Numbered from the stretch's first letter, positions 44,943 to 54,065 are shown. The stretch is DNA of 64,000 bases from Microbacterium sp. UFMG61 (GCF_015354505.1 NZ_JACAFP010000005.1:1-64000); one strand, 5' to 3'. Made by a program: numbers and translations. The notes: generated by a model from the sequence alone, not told the origin.

Positions 44943-46391
44943 GTGCCCGAAGCATCAGCGAACATCGGAGTCGTCGGACTCGCCGTCATGGGTTCGAATC
45001 TCGCCCGCAACCTCGCCAGCCGCGAGGGCAACACGGTGGCGATCTTCAACCGCAGCTACGAGAAGACCGAGACGCTCGTCTCGGAGCACCCCGAAGCAGG
45101 ATTCATCCCGGCGAGGACGTACCAGGACTTCGCAGATTCGCTGCAGAAGCCGCGCACCGCGATCATCATGGTCAAGGCCGGCGGTCCCACCGACGCCGTG
45201 ATCGACTCGCTGCTCGAGGTCTTCGAGCCCGGTGACATCATCGTCGACGGCGGCAACGCCTACTTCCCCGACACCATCCGTCGCGAGAAGGCCGTGCGCG
45301 AGACCGGAGTCAACTTCGTCGGCGCCGGCATCTCGGGCGGCGAAGAGGGCGCGCTCACCGGCCCGTCGATCATGCCCGGCGGCTCGGACGAGTCCTGGAT
45401 CACCCTCGGCCCGATCCTGAAGTCGATCGCCGCGATCGCCGAGGGCGAGCCGTGCGTCACGCACGTCGGCCACGACGGTGCCGGACACTTCGTCAAGATG
45501 GTGCACAACGGCATCGAGTACGCCGACATGCAGCTGATCGCCGAGGCCTACGACCTCATCCGCCGCGGCACGGGCAAGTCCCCCGCCGAGATCGCCGCGA
45601 TCTTCGCCGAGTGGAACAAGGGTGAGCTCGAGTCCTACTTGATCGAGATCACCGCAGAGGTGCTCCGCCAGGTGGATGCCGAGACCGGCAAGCCCCTCGT
45701 CGACGTCATCCTCGACCAGGCCGGCGCCAAGGGCACCGGCGCGTGGACCGTGCAGACGGCGCTGTCGCTCGGCGTCCCCGTCTCGGGCATCGCCGAGGCC
45801 ACGTTCGCCCGCTCGCTGTCGTCGCACCCCGAGCAGCGCGCCGTCGCCGGCGCCCTCCCGGGTCCTGACGAGGAGTTCACCGTCACGGACGAGGCCGCCT
45901 TCATCGAGGACGTCCGCCTCGCGCTGTACGCGTCGAAGATCGTCGCCTACTCGCAGGGCTTCGACGAGATCCGCGCGGGTGCCGCCGAGTACGGCTGGAA
46001 CATCGACCTCGGCGCGATCAGCAAGATCTGGCGCGGCGGGTGCATCATCCGCGCCCAGTTCCTCAACCGCATCGCCGACGCGTACGCCGAGACCCCCGAC
46101 CTTCCGGTCCTCATGTCGGCACCGTACTTCGCCGAGGCGCTCACGCGCGGTCAGGCCTCCTGGCGCCGCGTCGTCATCGCCGCAGCGACCGCGGGCATCC
46201 CCGCTCCGGCGTTCTCGTCGTCGCTGTCGTACTACGACGGCATCCGCGCCGACCGCCTCCCCGCCGCCCTCGTGCAGGGGCAGCGCGACTTCTTCGGTGC
46301 GCACACCTACAAGCGCATCGACAAGCCGGGCACCTTCCACACGCAGTGGTCGGGCGACCGCACCGAGATCGAAGCCGAAGACACGCACTGA
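44943..46391 (+). CDS. gnd: 6-phosphogluconate dehydrogenase (decarboxylating)
   Basis: A 482-residue enzyme. The NADP site is IGVVGLAVMGSNLARNLASR; substrate motifs are FVGAGISGGEEGALTGPSIM and HVGHDGAGHFVKMVHNGIEY with the catalytic Lys and Asn. It oxidises 6-phosphogluconate to ribulose-5-phosphate, making NADPH in the pentose phosphate pathway. AGGAG lies 6 nt before the GTG start. TACCCT at 44901-44906 is the likely -10, giving a leader near 30 nt. A shared terminator follows. Confidence 0.96.
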   Translation: MPEASANIGVVGLAVMGSNLARNLASREGNTVAIFNRSYEKTETLVSEHPEAGFIPARTYQDFADSLQKPRTAIIMVKAGGPTDAVIDSLLEVFEPGDIIVDGGNAYFPDTIRREKAVRETGVNFVGAGISGGEEGALTGPSIMPGGSDESWITLGPILKSIAAIAEGEPCVTHVGHDGAGHFVKMVHNGIEYADMQLIAEAYDLIRRGTGKSPAEIAAIFAEWNKGELESYLIEITAEVLRQVDAETGKPLVDVILDQAGAKGTGAWTVQTALSLGVPVSGIAEATFARSLSSHPEQRAVAGALPGPDEEFTVTDEAAFIEDVRLALYASKIVAYSQGFDEIRAGAAEYGWNIDLGAISKIWRGGCIIRAQFLNRIADAYAETPDLPVLMSAPYFAEALTRGQASWRRVVIAAATAGIPAPAFSSSLSYYDGIRADRLPAALVQGQRDFFGAHTYKRIDKPGTFHTQWSGDRTEIEAEDTH

Positions 46392-46406
46392 GCGCGTCTG
46401 AGACAT

Positions 46407-46442
46407 GACGAAGGCCCCGGCGATTCCGCCGAGGCCTTCGTC
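46407..46442. terminator. Bidirectional terminator between gnd and the ABC ATPase gene
   Basis: GACGAAGGCC / GGCCTTCGTC arms with an inner CGGCG/CGCCG stem, extendable through AGACA/TGTCT. It serves two convergent genes. Confidence 0.8.
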
Positions 46443-46447
46443 CTGTC

Positions 46448-47173
46448 TCACCGGGTGATGTCCTGCACCGTCCCCTTCGCGAGCCGCAGCCGCCTGCTCG
46501 CCCTGCGCGCCACCGCCGAATCATGGGTGACGACGATCATGGTGATCCCTTCGGCGCACAGTCCCTCGAGCAATGTCAGGATCTCGTCTCGCATGCTCTC
46601 GTCGAGGTTGCCCGTCGGCTCGTCCGCGAGCAGCACACGAGGTCTCTTCACGATCGCCCGAGCGATCGCCACACGCTGTTGCTGGCCGCCCGAGAGCTCG
46701 GTCGGCAGGTGGTCACCACGATCGGCGAGGCCGACATGGGCGAGCGCCTCGGCGACACGCGTCGCGCGTTCGGTACGGCTCAGGGCGGTCGGCTCGAGAG
46801 CCATGTTCACGTTCTCGGCTGCCGTCAGAGTGGGAATCAGGTTGAACCCCTGGAAGACGAAGCCGAGCTCCTCGGCGCGGATGCGGCTGAGCTCGCGTGC
46901 GGATGCCGACGCCAGCTCGATCTCACCGAGCTTCAGCGATCCGGACGAGAGCTTATCGAGCGCGCCGAGCATCTGCAGAAGAGTCGACTTGCCCCCGCCC
47001 GTCGGTCCCTGGATGGTGACGAACTCGCCGGGGCGGATCGTGAGGTCGACGCCGGTGAGCGCCTTCACCGTGCGCCCCTTCTGCGTGTAGGTGCGTGTCA
47101 CACCCTGTGCGCGGTACAGCGGCACCGTGGCATCCGTGCCGTTCGTGGCCGGAGCGATGTCTGCGATGGTCAT
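46448..47173 (-). CDS. ABC transporter ATP-binding protein (MacB/LolD type)
   Basis: A 241-residue ATPase. Walker A is GPTGGGKSTLLQML, the signature is ELSGGQQQRVAIARA, Walker B is VLLADEPTGNLD and the H-loop VTHDSAV. This class pairs with FtsX-like permeases and drives mechanical export or peptide resistance, not classical import. It is the second gene of a permease-ATPase operon (40-bp gap). AAGGAG precedes the ATG. A two-component system lies divergently upstream of the permease and is the likely regulator. Confidence 0.93.
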   Translation of the reverse strand: MTIADIAPATNGTDATVPLYRAQGVTRTYTQKGRTVKALTGVDLTIRPGEFVTIQGPTGGGKSTLLQMLGALDKLSSGSLKLGEIELASASARELSRIRAEELGFVFQGFNLIPTLTAAENVNMALEPTALSRTERATRVAEALAHVGLADRGDHLPTELSGGQQQRVAIARAIVKRPRVLLADEPTGNLDESMRDEILTLLEGLCAEGITMIVVTHDSAVARRASRRLRLAKGTVQDITR

Positions 47174-47213
47174 GTCGTATCTCCTTGTCGTGTGATGGGT
47201 GATCGAGCGTCCG

Positions 47214-48698
47214 TCAGGAGACGGACCGCAGCGCCTCGGCCGGGCTGAGGCGCGCCGCACGCCATCCTCCGAACGCTCCGGCGACGAGGCCGCCGAGCAC
47301 CGCGAGGCCCACGGCTGCAATCAGCACCCACGGTGTGAAGGGCGCCTGCAGCACGATGTCGGCAGCCTGCTGGGTCTGGAACATCTGCCCACCGCCTCCC
47401 GTGGGTCCGCCCATACCGCCGGGGCCGTCCTGCGCACCGCCGGCAGCAGCGCTCGCGGCGATGGTCGGCTTGATGAGGTTGATCGCCACGATGCCCGCGA
47501 CACCGAGTGCGAGGCCCACGGCGCCGCCGATCAGGCCCTGCACCATGGACTCGCCCGCCACCTGACGCACGACCCGTCCGTTCGACCAGCCGATCGCCTT
47601 GAGAGTGCCGAACTCGCGGGTGCGCCGAGAGACGCCCGAGAGAGTGAGCAGCACCGAGAGGAGCACCGCGACGGCGAGCACGATGATCGAGAGCCATGTG
47701 CCGAGGTTCGTGATCAGTGACGTGGCGCTCGAGAGCGACCCCGACACTGTGGTGGCGAGCTCGGACTGCGACGTGATGGTCGCATCGGGCAGCTCGTCGG
47801 CGAGCGCGGTCTGCACCGCGTCGATCGATGCCGCGGACTCGGCCTGCACGTAGACGGTGGAGATGACGTCACCCGCGCCCGAGAGCTCCTGTGCGGTGTC
47901 GAGTGGCAGGTAGACGTTCGCCGCAGTGTCGGCGGAGTCGGAGGTGGATGCCACGATGCCGACGACCTCGACGTCGGAACCCGCGACATCGATCATGTCT
48001 CCGACCGCGATCTCGGCGGTCGAGGCGTACGTCGCATCGACGAGGGCGACGAGCGTGCCGGCGTCGTCGCTGTCGAGAGCGCGACCGTCGGTCACCTCGA
48101 CGGAGGCGAGTGGACCGACGGACTCGGCCGCCGGGTCGATTCCGAGCACCGTGAACGAGTCGACGCCGAACGATCCGCCGCCACCGGCGCCGTCCTGCGG
48201 CGGCATCTGTCCCTCGGCCGGGGTCTCGTCCGTCGGGGCGGCACCCTCGGTCGTGCCATCCTGCGCACCGAAGCCCCCGCTGGGCAGTTCGCCCGAGAAC
48301 GTCGAGTTGTTGAGGCTGAGCGCCGCCGTCGCGGCGGTCACCCCGTCGGTCGACGCCACAGTATCGAGAACCGAGGCATCGAGCGTTCCCCGCATGAAGT
48401 CCGTCATCAGAGTCGACTGGTTGAGCGTGGTCGTGTCGCCGTCTGTCGCTCCGTCGTCCGCCCCGAAGTCGAAGCGCTGTCCGCCGCCCTCCCCCGGCTC
48501 GCCCGCGGCCCCCGTGACGGTCAGATCGGTGCCGACGCCGTACACCGACTCCAGTGCCTGCGCCTGCGCGTCCCGCACCCCCGCGGTGAGGGCGTTGACG
48601 ATGATCACGAGCGCGATGGCGATCGCGAGCCCGACCGCCACGATCCAGGTCTGCTTCTTGCGGCCCGCCAACTCTCGCCGCAGATAAGTGCCGTACAT
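47214..48698 (-). CDS. ABC transporter permease, FtsX-like (MacB type)
   Basis: A 494-residue permease: one N-terminal membrane segment (about 18-40), a large extracytoplasmic MacB_PCD domain (about 45-320) with Gly- and Gln-rich low-complexity stretches, then three hydrophobic segments in the FtsX domain (LSIIVLAVAVLLSVLLTLSG onward). A Gly/Met/Pro-rich loop (GPGGMGGPTGGGGQM) sits between the last two segments. With the ATPase it forms an exporter or extracytoplasmic signalling machine. The substrate is unknown. It is divergent from the OmpR-type regulator. Confidence 0.9.
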   Translation of the reverse strand: MYGTYLRRELAGRKKQTWIVAVGLAIAIALVIIVNALTAGVRDAQAQALESVYGVGTDLTVTGAAGEPGEGGGQRFDFGADDGATDGDTTTLNQSTLMTDFMRGTLDASVLDTVASTDGVTAATAALSLNNSTFSGELPSGGFGAQDGTTEGAAPTDETPAEGQMPPQDGAGGGGSFGVDSFTVLGIDPAAESVGPLASVEVTDGRALDSDDAGTLVALVDATYASTAEIAVGDMIDVAGSDVEVVGIVASTSDSADTAANVYLPLDTAQELSGAGDVISTVYVQAESAASIDAVQTALADELPDATITSQSELATTVSGSLSSATSLITNLGTWLSIIVLAVAVLLSVLLTLSGVSRRTREFGTLKAIGWSNGRVVRQVAGESMVQGLIGGAVGLALGVAGIVAINLIKPTIAASAAAGGAQDGPGGMGGPTGGGGQMFQTQQAADIVLQAPFTPWVLIAAVGLAVLGGLVAGAFGGWRAARLSPAEALRSVS

Positions 48699-48787
48699 GT
48701 GTCTCCTTCCGCCGCGCGCTGTTCGCGGGCCGATGATGACGCTAAGGAGCCGACTTTTGCGAGATCGAGGGACGGGTGATGAGAAAC

Positions 48788-48843
48788 CTATGGGACGCGC
48801 ACCTCACAGCAGACGCATAGCGCGTTCCATAGAAACCCCATAG
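48788..48843. promoter_or_regulatory. CATAG repeats, candidate response-regulator binding sites
   Basis: CATAG occurs at 48816, 48828 and 48839 as direct repeats spaced 12 and 11 bp, about one helical turn, with an inverted CTATG at 48788. They sit between the divergent permease and regulator genes and end 22 bp before the regulator start, fitting an OmpR-family operator. Confidence 0.45.
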
Positions 48844-48864
48844 GTGATTCCGCAGAATGTACTC

Positions 48865-49593
48865 ATGAGCACCGATCTCCCCGAACTGCGCCGCCCCGAC
48901 GGCTCTCCCCTGCGCATCCTCGCCGTCGACGACGAGCAGATGCTCACCGACCTGCTCGCGATGGCCCTGCGCATGGAGGGCTGGGAGGTGCGCACGGCAT
49001 CCTCCGGCCTCGAGGCCCTTCAGGTGGCACGGGAGTTCGAACCGGATGCTCTCGTGCTCGACATCATGATGCCCGACCTCGACGGCATGGCCGTCCTGCG
49101 CCGCCTCCGTGAATCCGGCAGCCTCGTGCCCGTGCTCTTCCTCACGGCGAAGGATGCCGTGGGCGACCGCGTCGCCGGTCTCACCGCCGGAGGAGACGAC
49201 TACGTCACCAAGCCCTTCAGCCTCGAGGAGGTCATCGCCCGGCTGCGCGCGATCATCCGCCGCACCGGGCACGCCACGGCCGACGACGGCCAGTCCATCC
49301 TGCGTGTCGCCGACCTCACGCTCAACGAGGACAGCCATGAGGTCGTCCGCGACGGCACCGAGATCGAGCTCACCGCGACCGAGTTCGAGCTGCTTCGCTA
49401 TCTCATGCGCAACGAGCGCCGCGTGCTGTCGAAGGCGCAGATCCTCGACCGAGTCTGGAGCTACGACTTCGGCGGCAAGTCGTCCGTCGTCGAGCTGTAC
49501 ATCTCGTATCTGCGCAAGAAGATCGACGCCGGGCGCACCCCGCTGCTGCACACCGTCCGCGGCGTCGGATACATGATCAAGGCGCCCCAGTGA
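48865..49593 (+). CDS. Response regulator, OmpR/PhoB family
   Basis: A 242-residue regulator with a receiver domain (acidic AVDDEQ near 22, phospho-accepting Asp66 in VLDIMMPDLDG, Lys in VTKPF) and a C-terminal winged helix (ELTATEFELLRYLMRNERRVLSKAQIL, ending RGVGYMIK). The ATG at 48865 is preferred over the in-frame upstream start at 48844 because the latter overlaps the CATAG repeats and CAGAAT lies 6 nt before the ATG. It overlaps the kinase gene by GTGA. Confidence 0.93.
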   Translation: MSTDLPELRRPDGSPLRILAVDDEQMLTDLLAMALRMEGWEVRTASSGLEALQVAREFEPDALVLDIMMPDLDGMAVLRRLRESGSLVPVLFLTAKDAVGDRVAGLTAGGDDYVTKPFSLEEVIARLRAIIRRTGHATADDGQSILRVADLTLNEDSHEVVRDGTEIELTATEFELLRYLMRNERRVLSKAQILDRVWSYDFGGKSSVVELYISYLRKKIDAGRTPLLHTVRGVGYMIKAPQ

Positions 49594-51089
49594 GCTCCAC
49601 GAGGATGACAGCGCGGCCGATGAGCCTGCAGACACGGCTCATGACAGCCGTGATCGGCTTCGTCTCGCTCATCCTCGTGATCGTCGCGGTGATCACGAGC
49701 GCTCTTCTGGGTGGGACGCTCGAACAGCAGCTTCAGGACAGGGTGACGAACTATTCCGGTCAGGTCGCCCAGGCGGTCGGCAGCGTGCCTGCGAAGTACG
49801 CCGACGTCGAAACGATCTTCGAAGGCCAGGGCTCGCGGGTTCCGCCCGGCATCCTGATGGCCGTGTCGAGCACCGCGGGCGGCACCAACGGTGTCGTCTT
49901 CCCCGACACCAAGGGCGAGTTCAGCGGGGAGTCGCAGACCTTGACGAGCGCGGATCTCGCGCGGATCGACGCGGCGCTCGACGGACGCCGCGTCGGCACG
50001 GTCACCCTCGACGACTTCGGCTCCTACCTCGTCGTCGTGCAGCAGGCGCCCAACGGCGTGAACGTCGTGACCGGCCTGCCCCGCACCGACATCCAGAACC
50101 AGCTGACGACGCTGCTCACCGTGATTGTGCTCGCAACCCTCGGCGGTCTGATCCTGCTCGCGCTGACCACCGCGATCACCATCAGAGTGGGTCTCCGGCC
50201 GCTGCGCGCTGTCGCTGCGACCGCGACGCGCGTCGCCAACCAGCCGCTCGACCGCGGCGAGGTGCAGATCACCGAGCGCGTGCCGGCGTCCGAGGCCGAC
50301 CCGCGCACTGAGACGGGTCTCGTCGGGGCGTCGCTGAACACCCTGCTCGATCACGTGAACACCTCGCTGGCGGCGCGACAGAAGAACGAGGAGCGGATGC
50401 GACGGTTCGTCGCCGACGCGAGCCACGAGCTGCGCACCCCGCTGTCATCGATCCGCGGATACTCGGAGCTCTCGCTGCGTGCGTTGAAGCAGCAGGGCGG
50501 AGAAGCGGCGATCGAGGGCACGACGACGTCGCTGGAGCGTATCCAGGCGCAGTCCTTGCGCATGACCCGTCTGGTCGAGGATCTGCTGCTGCTCGCCCGT
50601 CTCGACGAAGGCCGGGAGCTTGTGTACGGCACGGTCGACCTGACCCAGCTGGCGCTGGAGGGACTCTCCGACGCCCGCCCCACGGCCGTCGATCATCACT
50701 GGAACATCGACGTGCCCGACGAGCCGATCGTCATCATGGGCGACGCGGGACGCATGCATCAGGTGGTCGCCAATCTGCTCGCGAACGCCAGGACGCACAC
50801 GCCGGCCGGCACCTCGATCACGCTCCGGGTGAGCCGCGAGGGTGAGGATGCCGTCATCCGCGTGCACGACGACGGACCCGGGATCGATCCGGCCGTGCGC
50901 GAGGAGCTGTTCGCCCGTTTCGCACGGGGTGACAGCTCGCGTGCCCGACAGACCGGCGGCACCGGCCTCGGCCTGGCGATCGCGAAGGCCATCGTCGAGG
51001 GCCACGGCGGCGAGATCTCCGTGGCGAGCGAGCCCGGTGACACGACGTTCACCGTGCGCATCCCCGTGAATCCGGCTGCCGGCGAGTAG
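49590..51089 (+). CDS. Sensor histidine kinase, EnvZ/PhoR type
   Basis: A 499-residue kinase with two membrane segments (about 20-42 and 172-196) flanking an extracytoplasmic sensor of about 130 residues, a HAMP domain (about 197-265), the DHp helix with phospho-His279 in ADASHELRTPLSSI, and an HATPase domain with NLLANARTHTPAG, VHDDGPGID and GTGLGLAIAKAIVEGHGG. It should phosphorylate the regulator it overlaps. The divergent FtsX-type exporter suggests an envelope-stress or antibiotic-sensing role, as in many Gram-positive pairs. This is inferred from context. Confidence 0.93.
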   Translation: MSSTRMTARPMSLQTRLMTAVIGFVSLILVIVAVITSALLGGTLEQQLQDRVTNYSGQVAQAVGSVPAKYADVETIFEGQGSRVPPGILMAVSSTAGGTNGVVFPDTKGEFSGESQTLTSADLARIDAALDGRRVGTVTLDDFGSYLVVVQQAPNGVNVVTGLPRTDIQNQLTTLLTVIVLATLGGLILLALTTAITIRVGLRPLRAVAATATRVANQPLDRGEVQITERVPASEADPRTETGLVGASLNTLLDHVNTSLAARQKNEERMRRFVADASHELRTPLSSIRGYSELSLRALKQQGGEAAIEGTTTSLERIQAQSLRMTRLVEDLLLLARLDEGRELVYGTVDLTQLALEGLSDARPTAVDHHWNIDVPDEPIVIMGDAGRMHQVVANLLANARTHTPAGTSITLRVSREGEDAVIRVHDDGPGIDPAVREELFARFARGDSSRARQTGGTGLGLAIAKAIVEGHGGEISVASEPGDTTFTVRIPVNPAAGE

Positions 51090-51116
51090 CCGGCGCGGTT
51101 CAGAGGCGCCGGATGG

Positions 51117-52691
51117 TCAGTAGCCGGCGAAGGCGTCGGTCGTGAGGGAGCGGGCCTTCTGCAGTGCCGGCGCGAGGTCGGCGATCAAGCGCGGCGGGCC
51201 GGAGATGAACGAGTGGCGCTCTGCGAGGTCGGGCACGTGGCGCTCCAGCGCATCCGCGTCGAGCCGGGAACCCTGCGCCCAGGTCCACTGCGTGGGAAGG
51301 TCGGCCGGCTCGTCGCGGGTGAACACGACGACGCGGGCACCGGTGGCGGAGAGTTCGTCGCGGAACGCGAGCTCCGAGCTGTCGGACGCCACGTAGACGA
51401 GCACCACGTCGCGCCGCTGCCCGGTCGCCTGCAGCTGGCGGAGCTGCGACACGAACGGTGTGACGCCGATACCGGCGGCGACCAGCAGAACGGGCGCCTC
51501 CGATCGCGGCAGCAGGAAGTCGCCCCAGGTTCCCGTCACCGCGAGCGTGGCGCCGGGCTCCGCGGCGGCCAGCGCACGCTTGAAGCTCGACGGATGCTTC
51601 TGGTCGCCGTTTTTGTAGGCGATCCGCAGCGTCGGCAGGTCGGCCGGCGCTGACACGATGCTGAACTCGCGGCGCGTGCCCCGAGCGTCGGGACGGTGAT
51701 GCGGCACGTCCAACTCCAGGTACTGCCCGGGGAGGAAGCGGACCGTGCCCTTCGCACGGAACGTCAGCTCCTGCGCGGTCGGGGTGATGAACTGCCGTTT
51801 CTCGAGCACCAGACGCACAGAGCCGCGAAGGGCGAAGGCGAAGGCGAGCAGGTTGCCGATGAGGAGCGCTCGTTCCTGTCCGAGGGTGAAGAGTCCGCCG
51901 ATCGCGATCGGCCACCCCGCGAGCACGCCCACGAGGGCAGCCACGGAGAACTGCTGCCAGCGACGCGGCGGGAGGGTCAGCGGTTCGGAGAGCATGAACG
52001 CTCCGAGGAACAGGAACGGCGACTGCAGCAGTGCGAACGAGAGCGCCGTGCCGAGGTCGAACGCGATGTCGAACTCCTGGGCCTGTACGGCCTGACGCAG
52101 GATGGAGACAGCCACCGCGACGAGAAGGAACACGGCGACCACGCGCACCTTCTCGGTGCGCCACAGCACCGCGAGTCCGAGAATGAGGACGGGGATGAAC
52201 AGTGACGGCGTGCCCACCCACCACGACGACGACGTGCCCAGCCACTCGAACGCGCCGAAGGAGCCGAGGATCGACACGACGGCGGCCCCGAACGCGGCCG
52301 GGTTGAGGATGTGCCGGCCCCGCCAGGCGATCAGATACTTCGACAGGCTCGCCACGGCACCAGCGATCGCGAGTCCGAGCAGCGCGAGCGGCTCGATGCC
52401 GGGTCGCAGCACGAACAGCAGGATGAGCGCGGTGACGAGCGACGACTCGATCCTCCACGGCAACCGCAGCACGCGCTGCGCCGCCGCGTCCACGGCGGAG
52501 ATCACCACCGCGAGAACCGCGAACGAGGCGACGATCTCGAGTGGCGTCGGCGACACGATGATCCCGACCGCGGAGAGCACGAGGGCCATGACGGCCAGCG
52601 CGAGCAGCGAGAAGAGAACGAGGCGGTACATCGAGATGCCGCCGAGCAGCGCGAGGACGCGCTGGCGTGCGGCGGTGATGGAGGTGATCAC
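51117..52691 (-). CDS. RnfD/NqrB-like membrane protein fused to a ferredoxin-NADP reductase domain
   Basis: A 524-residue fusion. Residues 1-290 have about nine hydrophobic segments and the RnfD/NqrB-type loop WRGRHILNPAAFGAAV. Residues 300-524 form an FNR-like domain: LPGQYLELDVPHH, the flavin motif RREFSIVSAP, the pyridine-nucleotide motif AAGIGVTPFVSQL, SGPPRLI, and an aromatic C-terminus FAGY. It should move electrons between cytosolic NAD(P)H and membrane or extracytoplasmic flavin carriers. The neighbouring ApbE and FMN-binding lipoprotein support this. It is the last gene of that three-gene operon, 27 bp after apbE, and is convergent with the kinase gene. Confidence 0.83.
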   Translation of the reverse strand: MITSITAARQRVLALLGGISMYRLVLFSLLALAVMALVLSAVGIIVSPTPLEIVASFAVLAVVISAVDAAAQRVLRLPWRIESSLVTALILLFVLRPGIEPLALLGLAIAGAVASLSKYLIAWRGRHILNPAAFGAAVVSILGSFGAFEWLGTSSSWWVGTPSLFIPVLILGLAVLWRTEKVRVVAVFLLVAVAVSILRQAVQAQEFDIAFDLGTALSFALLQSPFLFLGAFMLSEPLTLPPRRWQQFSVAALVGVLAGWPIAIGGLFTLGQERALLIGNLLAFAFALRGSVRLVLEKRQFITPTAQELTFRAKGTVRFLPGQYLELDVPHHRPDARGTRREFSIVSAPADLPTLRIAYKNGDQKHPSSFKRALAAAEPGATLAVTGTWGDFLLPRSEAPVLLVAAGIGVTPFVSQLRQLQATGQRRDVVLVYVASDSSELAFRDELSATGARVVVFTRDEPADLPTQWTWAQGSRLDADALERHVPDLAERHSFISGPPRLIADLAPALQKARSLTTDAFAGY

Positions 52692-52718
52692 GGTTCCACT
52701 CTTCCCTACTTCAGCGCC

Positions 52719-53573
52719 TCATCGGCGGGTGAACAGCTCGGCGGGGCATCCGGGCGAGCGCTCGACGCGTCCGTCCGTCGTCATCCGCACCCAGTGCACG
52801 CCCCAGCGCGCCGCGAGCTCGGGACCACCGTCGAAGAACAGCGCGGTGGCGACGGCATCCGCTCGCATGGCATCCGGGGCGAGGGCCCAGGTCGCCGCCC
52901 AGGTGCGCACCGGCACACCGGTGCGCGCGTCGAGCACGTGATGCAGCCCCTCTCCCCATGCTCTCCGGTTGACGGCCGAGGCGCACAGCGCGGCATCCTG
53001 CAGCTCCACGACGCCGATGGCCTTCGTGGCGTCGTACGGATGCTCGAGGCCCACGCGCACCGCGGATCCGCGAGCGCGCATGTCACCCCCGGCATCCACC
53101 ACGAGATCGCCGGGCACATCGCTCAGCGTCTCCATGACGAGGTCGACGAGACGCCCCTTGCCGAGCGCACCGACATCGAGCAGAGAGGGCACGGATGCCG
53201 TCGCCTCCCCTGCCGTCCAGCGGATGCGGTCGGCCCACTCGCTCGGAGCCGCGAGCGGTGCCCCTGCGACGAGCGTGTAGTCCGCGTCGTATCCGAGCGC
53301 ACCGAGGCTGTCGCCCACGAGGGGATTGACCGCTCCCGCGGTCGCCTGCGACAGATCGCGATAGGCGTCGAGCATCGCTCCGGCGTCGCTCGAGACGATG
53401 GTGCCGCCGGTGCGACTCATCGCGGTCACCGCAGAGTCGTCGCGGAATCGCGACCACTCGCGGTCGAACCGTTCGACCTCGGCGTCCACGAGCGCCCGCT
53501 CGCTCAGGCCGAGTTCGTCCTGCGTCTCGATCTCCCAGCGCGTGCCGATCGCGTCGAAACGCCAGGTCGCCAT
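52719..53573 (-). CDS. apbE: FAD:protein FMN transferase (ApbE family)
   Basis: A 284-residue flavin transferase. Family motifs are SLLDVGALGKGRLVDLVME, VVDAGGDMRARG, HHVLDARTGVPV and RADAVATALFF, containing the metal and FAD ligands. It attaches FMN from FAD to a Ser or Thr of a target protein. No N-terminal signal peptide or lipobox is visible (MATWRFDAIGTRW), unlike many exported ApbE proteins, so modification may occur in the cytosol. Its obvious target is the FMN-binding lipoprotein encoded 18 bp upstream. Confidence 0.88.
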   Translation of the reverse strand: MATWRFDAIGTRWEIETQDELGLSERALVDAEVERFDREWSRFRDDSAVTAMSRTGGTIVSSDAGAMLDAYRDLSQATAGAVNPLVGDSLGALGYDADYTLVAGAPLAAPSEWADRIRWTAGEATASVPSLLDVGALGKGRLVDLVMETLSDVPGDLVVDAGGDMRARGSAVRVGLEHPYDATKAIGVVELQDAALCASAVNRRAWGEGLHHVLDARTGVPVRTWAATWALAPDAMRADAVATALFFDGGPELAARWGVHWVRMTTDGRVERSPGCPAELFTRR

Positions 53574-53591
53574 GTTCGCGAGTCCAGGCGA

Positions 53592-54065
53592 CTAGGCGGC
53601 CGCCTGCTCCTTGATCGCGTCGACGGCCTTGTTGAACCCACCGCTGGTGAGCGAGGAACCCGCCACCTTGCTGACGTCGATCTCGTCGAGCGACTTGCCC
53701 ACGACCTCATCGGCGATCCCGTCGATGAACTGTCCCTGGTACTGCTCGCTCTCGCGGGCCTGCGGGTCTCCCGTGACCTCGACCTCGCTCACCAGCCCGT
53801 CGGCGATGGTGAGGGTCACCGAGATCTCCTCCACCGTCTCAGGCGTCTGGTACGACCCGTCGGCGGTGTACGTGCCGTCGGCGTACTCGGCCGAGCTGGC
53901 CGAACCGGTGCTCGTGTCAGTGCTGCTGTCGGTGCTCGACGACCCACCGGTCGAGGTGTCCTCGGCATCGGCCGTGCCGGAGCAGCCGGCCAGGACGAGG
54001 AGCCCTGCGACGCCGGCGATGGCAGCGCCCTTGCGAACAGAAGTCGGTACAGTCGTGCGGATCAT
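53592..54065 (-). CDS. FMN-binding domain lipoprotein
   Basis: A 157-residue secreted lipoprotein. The signal peptide ends in LVLAGC with lipid-bearing Cys28, then a Ser/Thr/Asp-rich linker to about residue 60, then a small FMN_bind domain. The usual flavinylation motif SGAT-Y-TS is replaced by AGSS-L-TS at 135-141, placing Ser138 where the FMN-bearing Thr normally stands. It is the first gene of the operon with apbE and the membrane reductase, suggesting it is their extracytoplasmic electron carrier. GGGAGGA precedes the ATG. Confidence 0.85.
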   Translation of the reverse strand: MIRTTVPTSVRKGAAIAGVAGLLVLAGCSGTADAEDTSTGGSSSTDSSTDTSTGSASSAEYADGTYTADGSYQTPETVEEISVTLTIADGLVSEVEVTGDPQARESEQYQGQFIDGIADEVVGKSLDEIDVSKVAGSSLTSGGFNKAVDAIKEQAAA

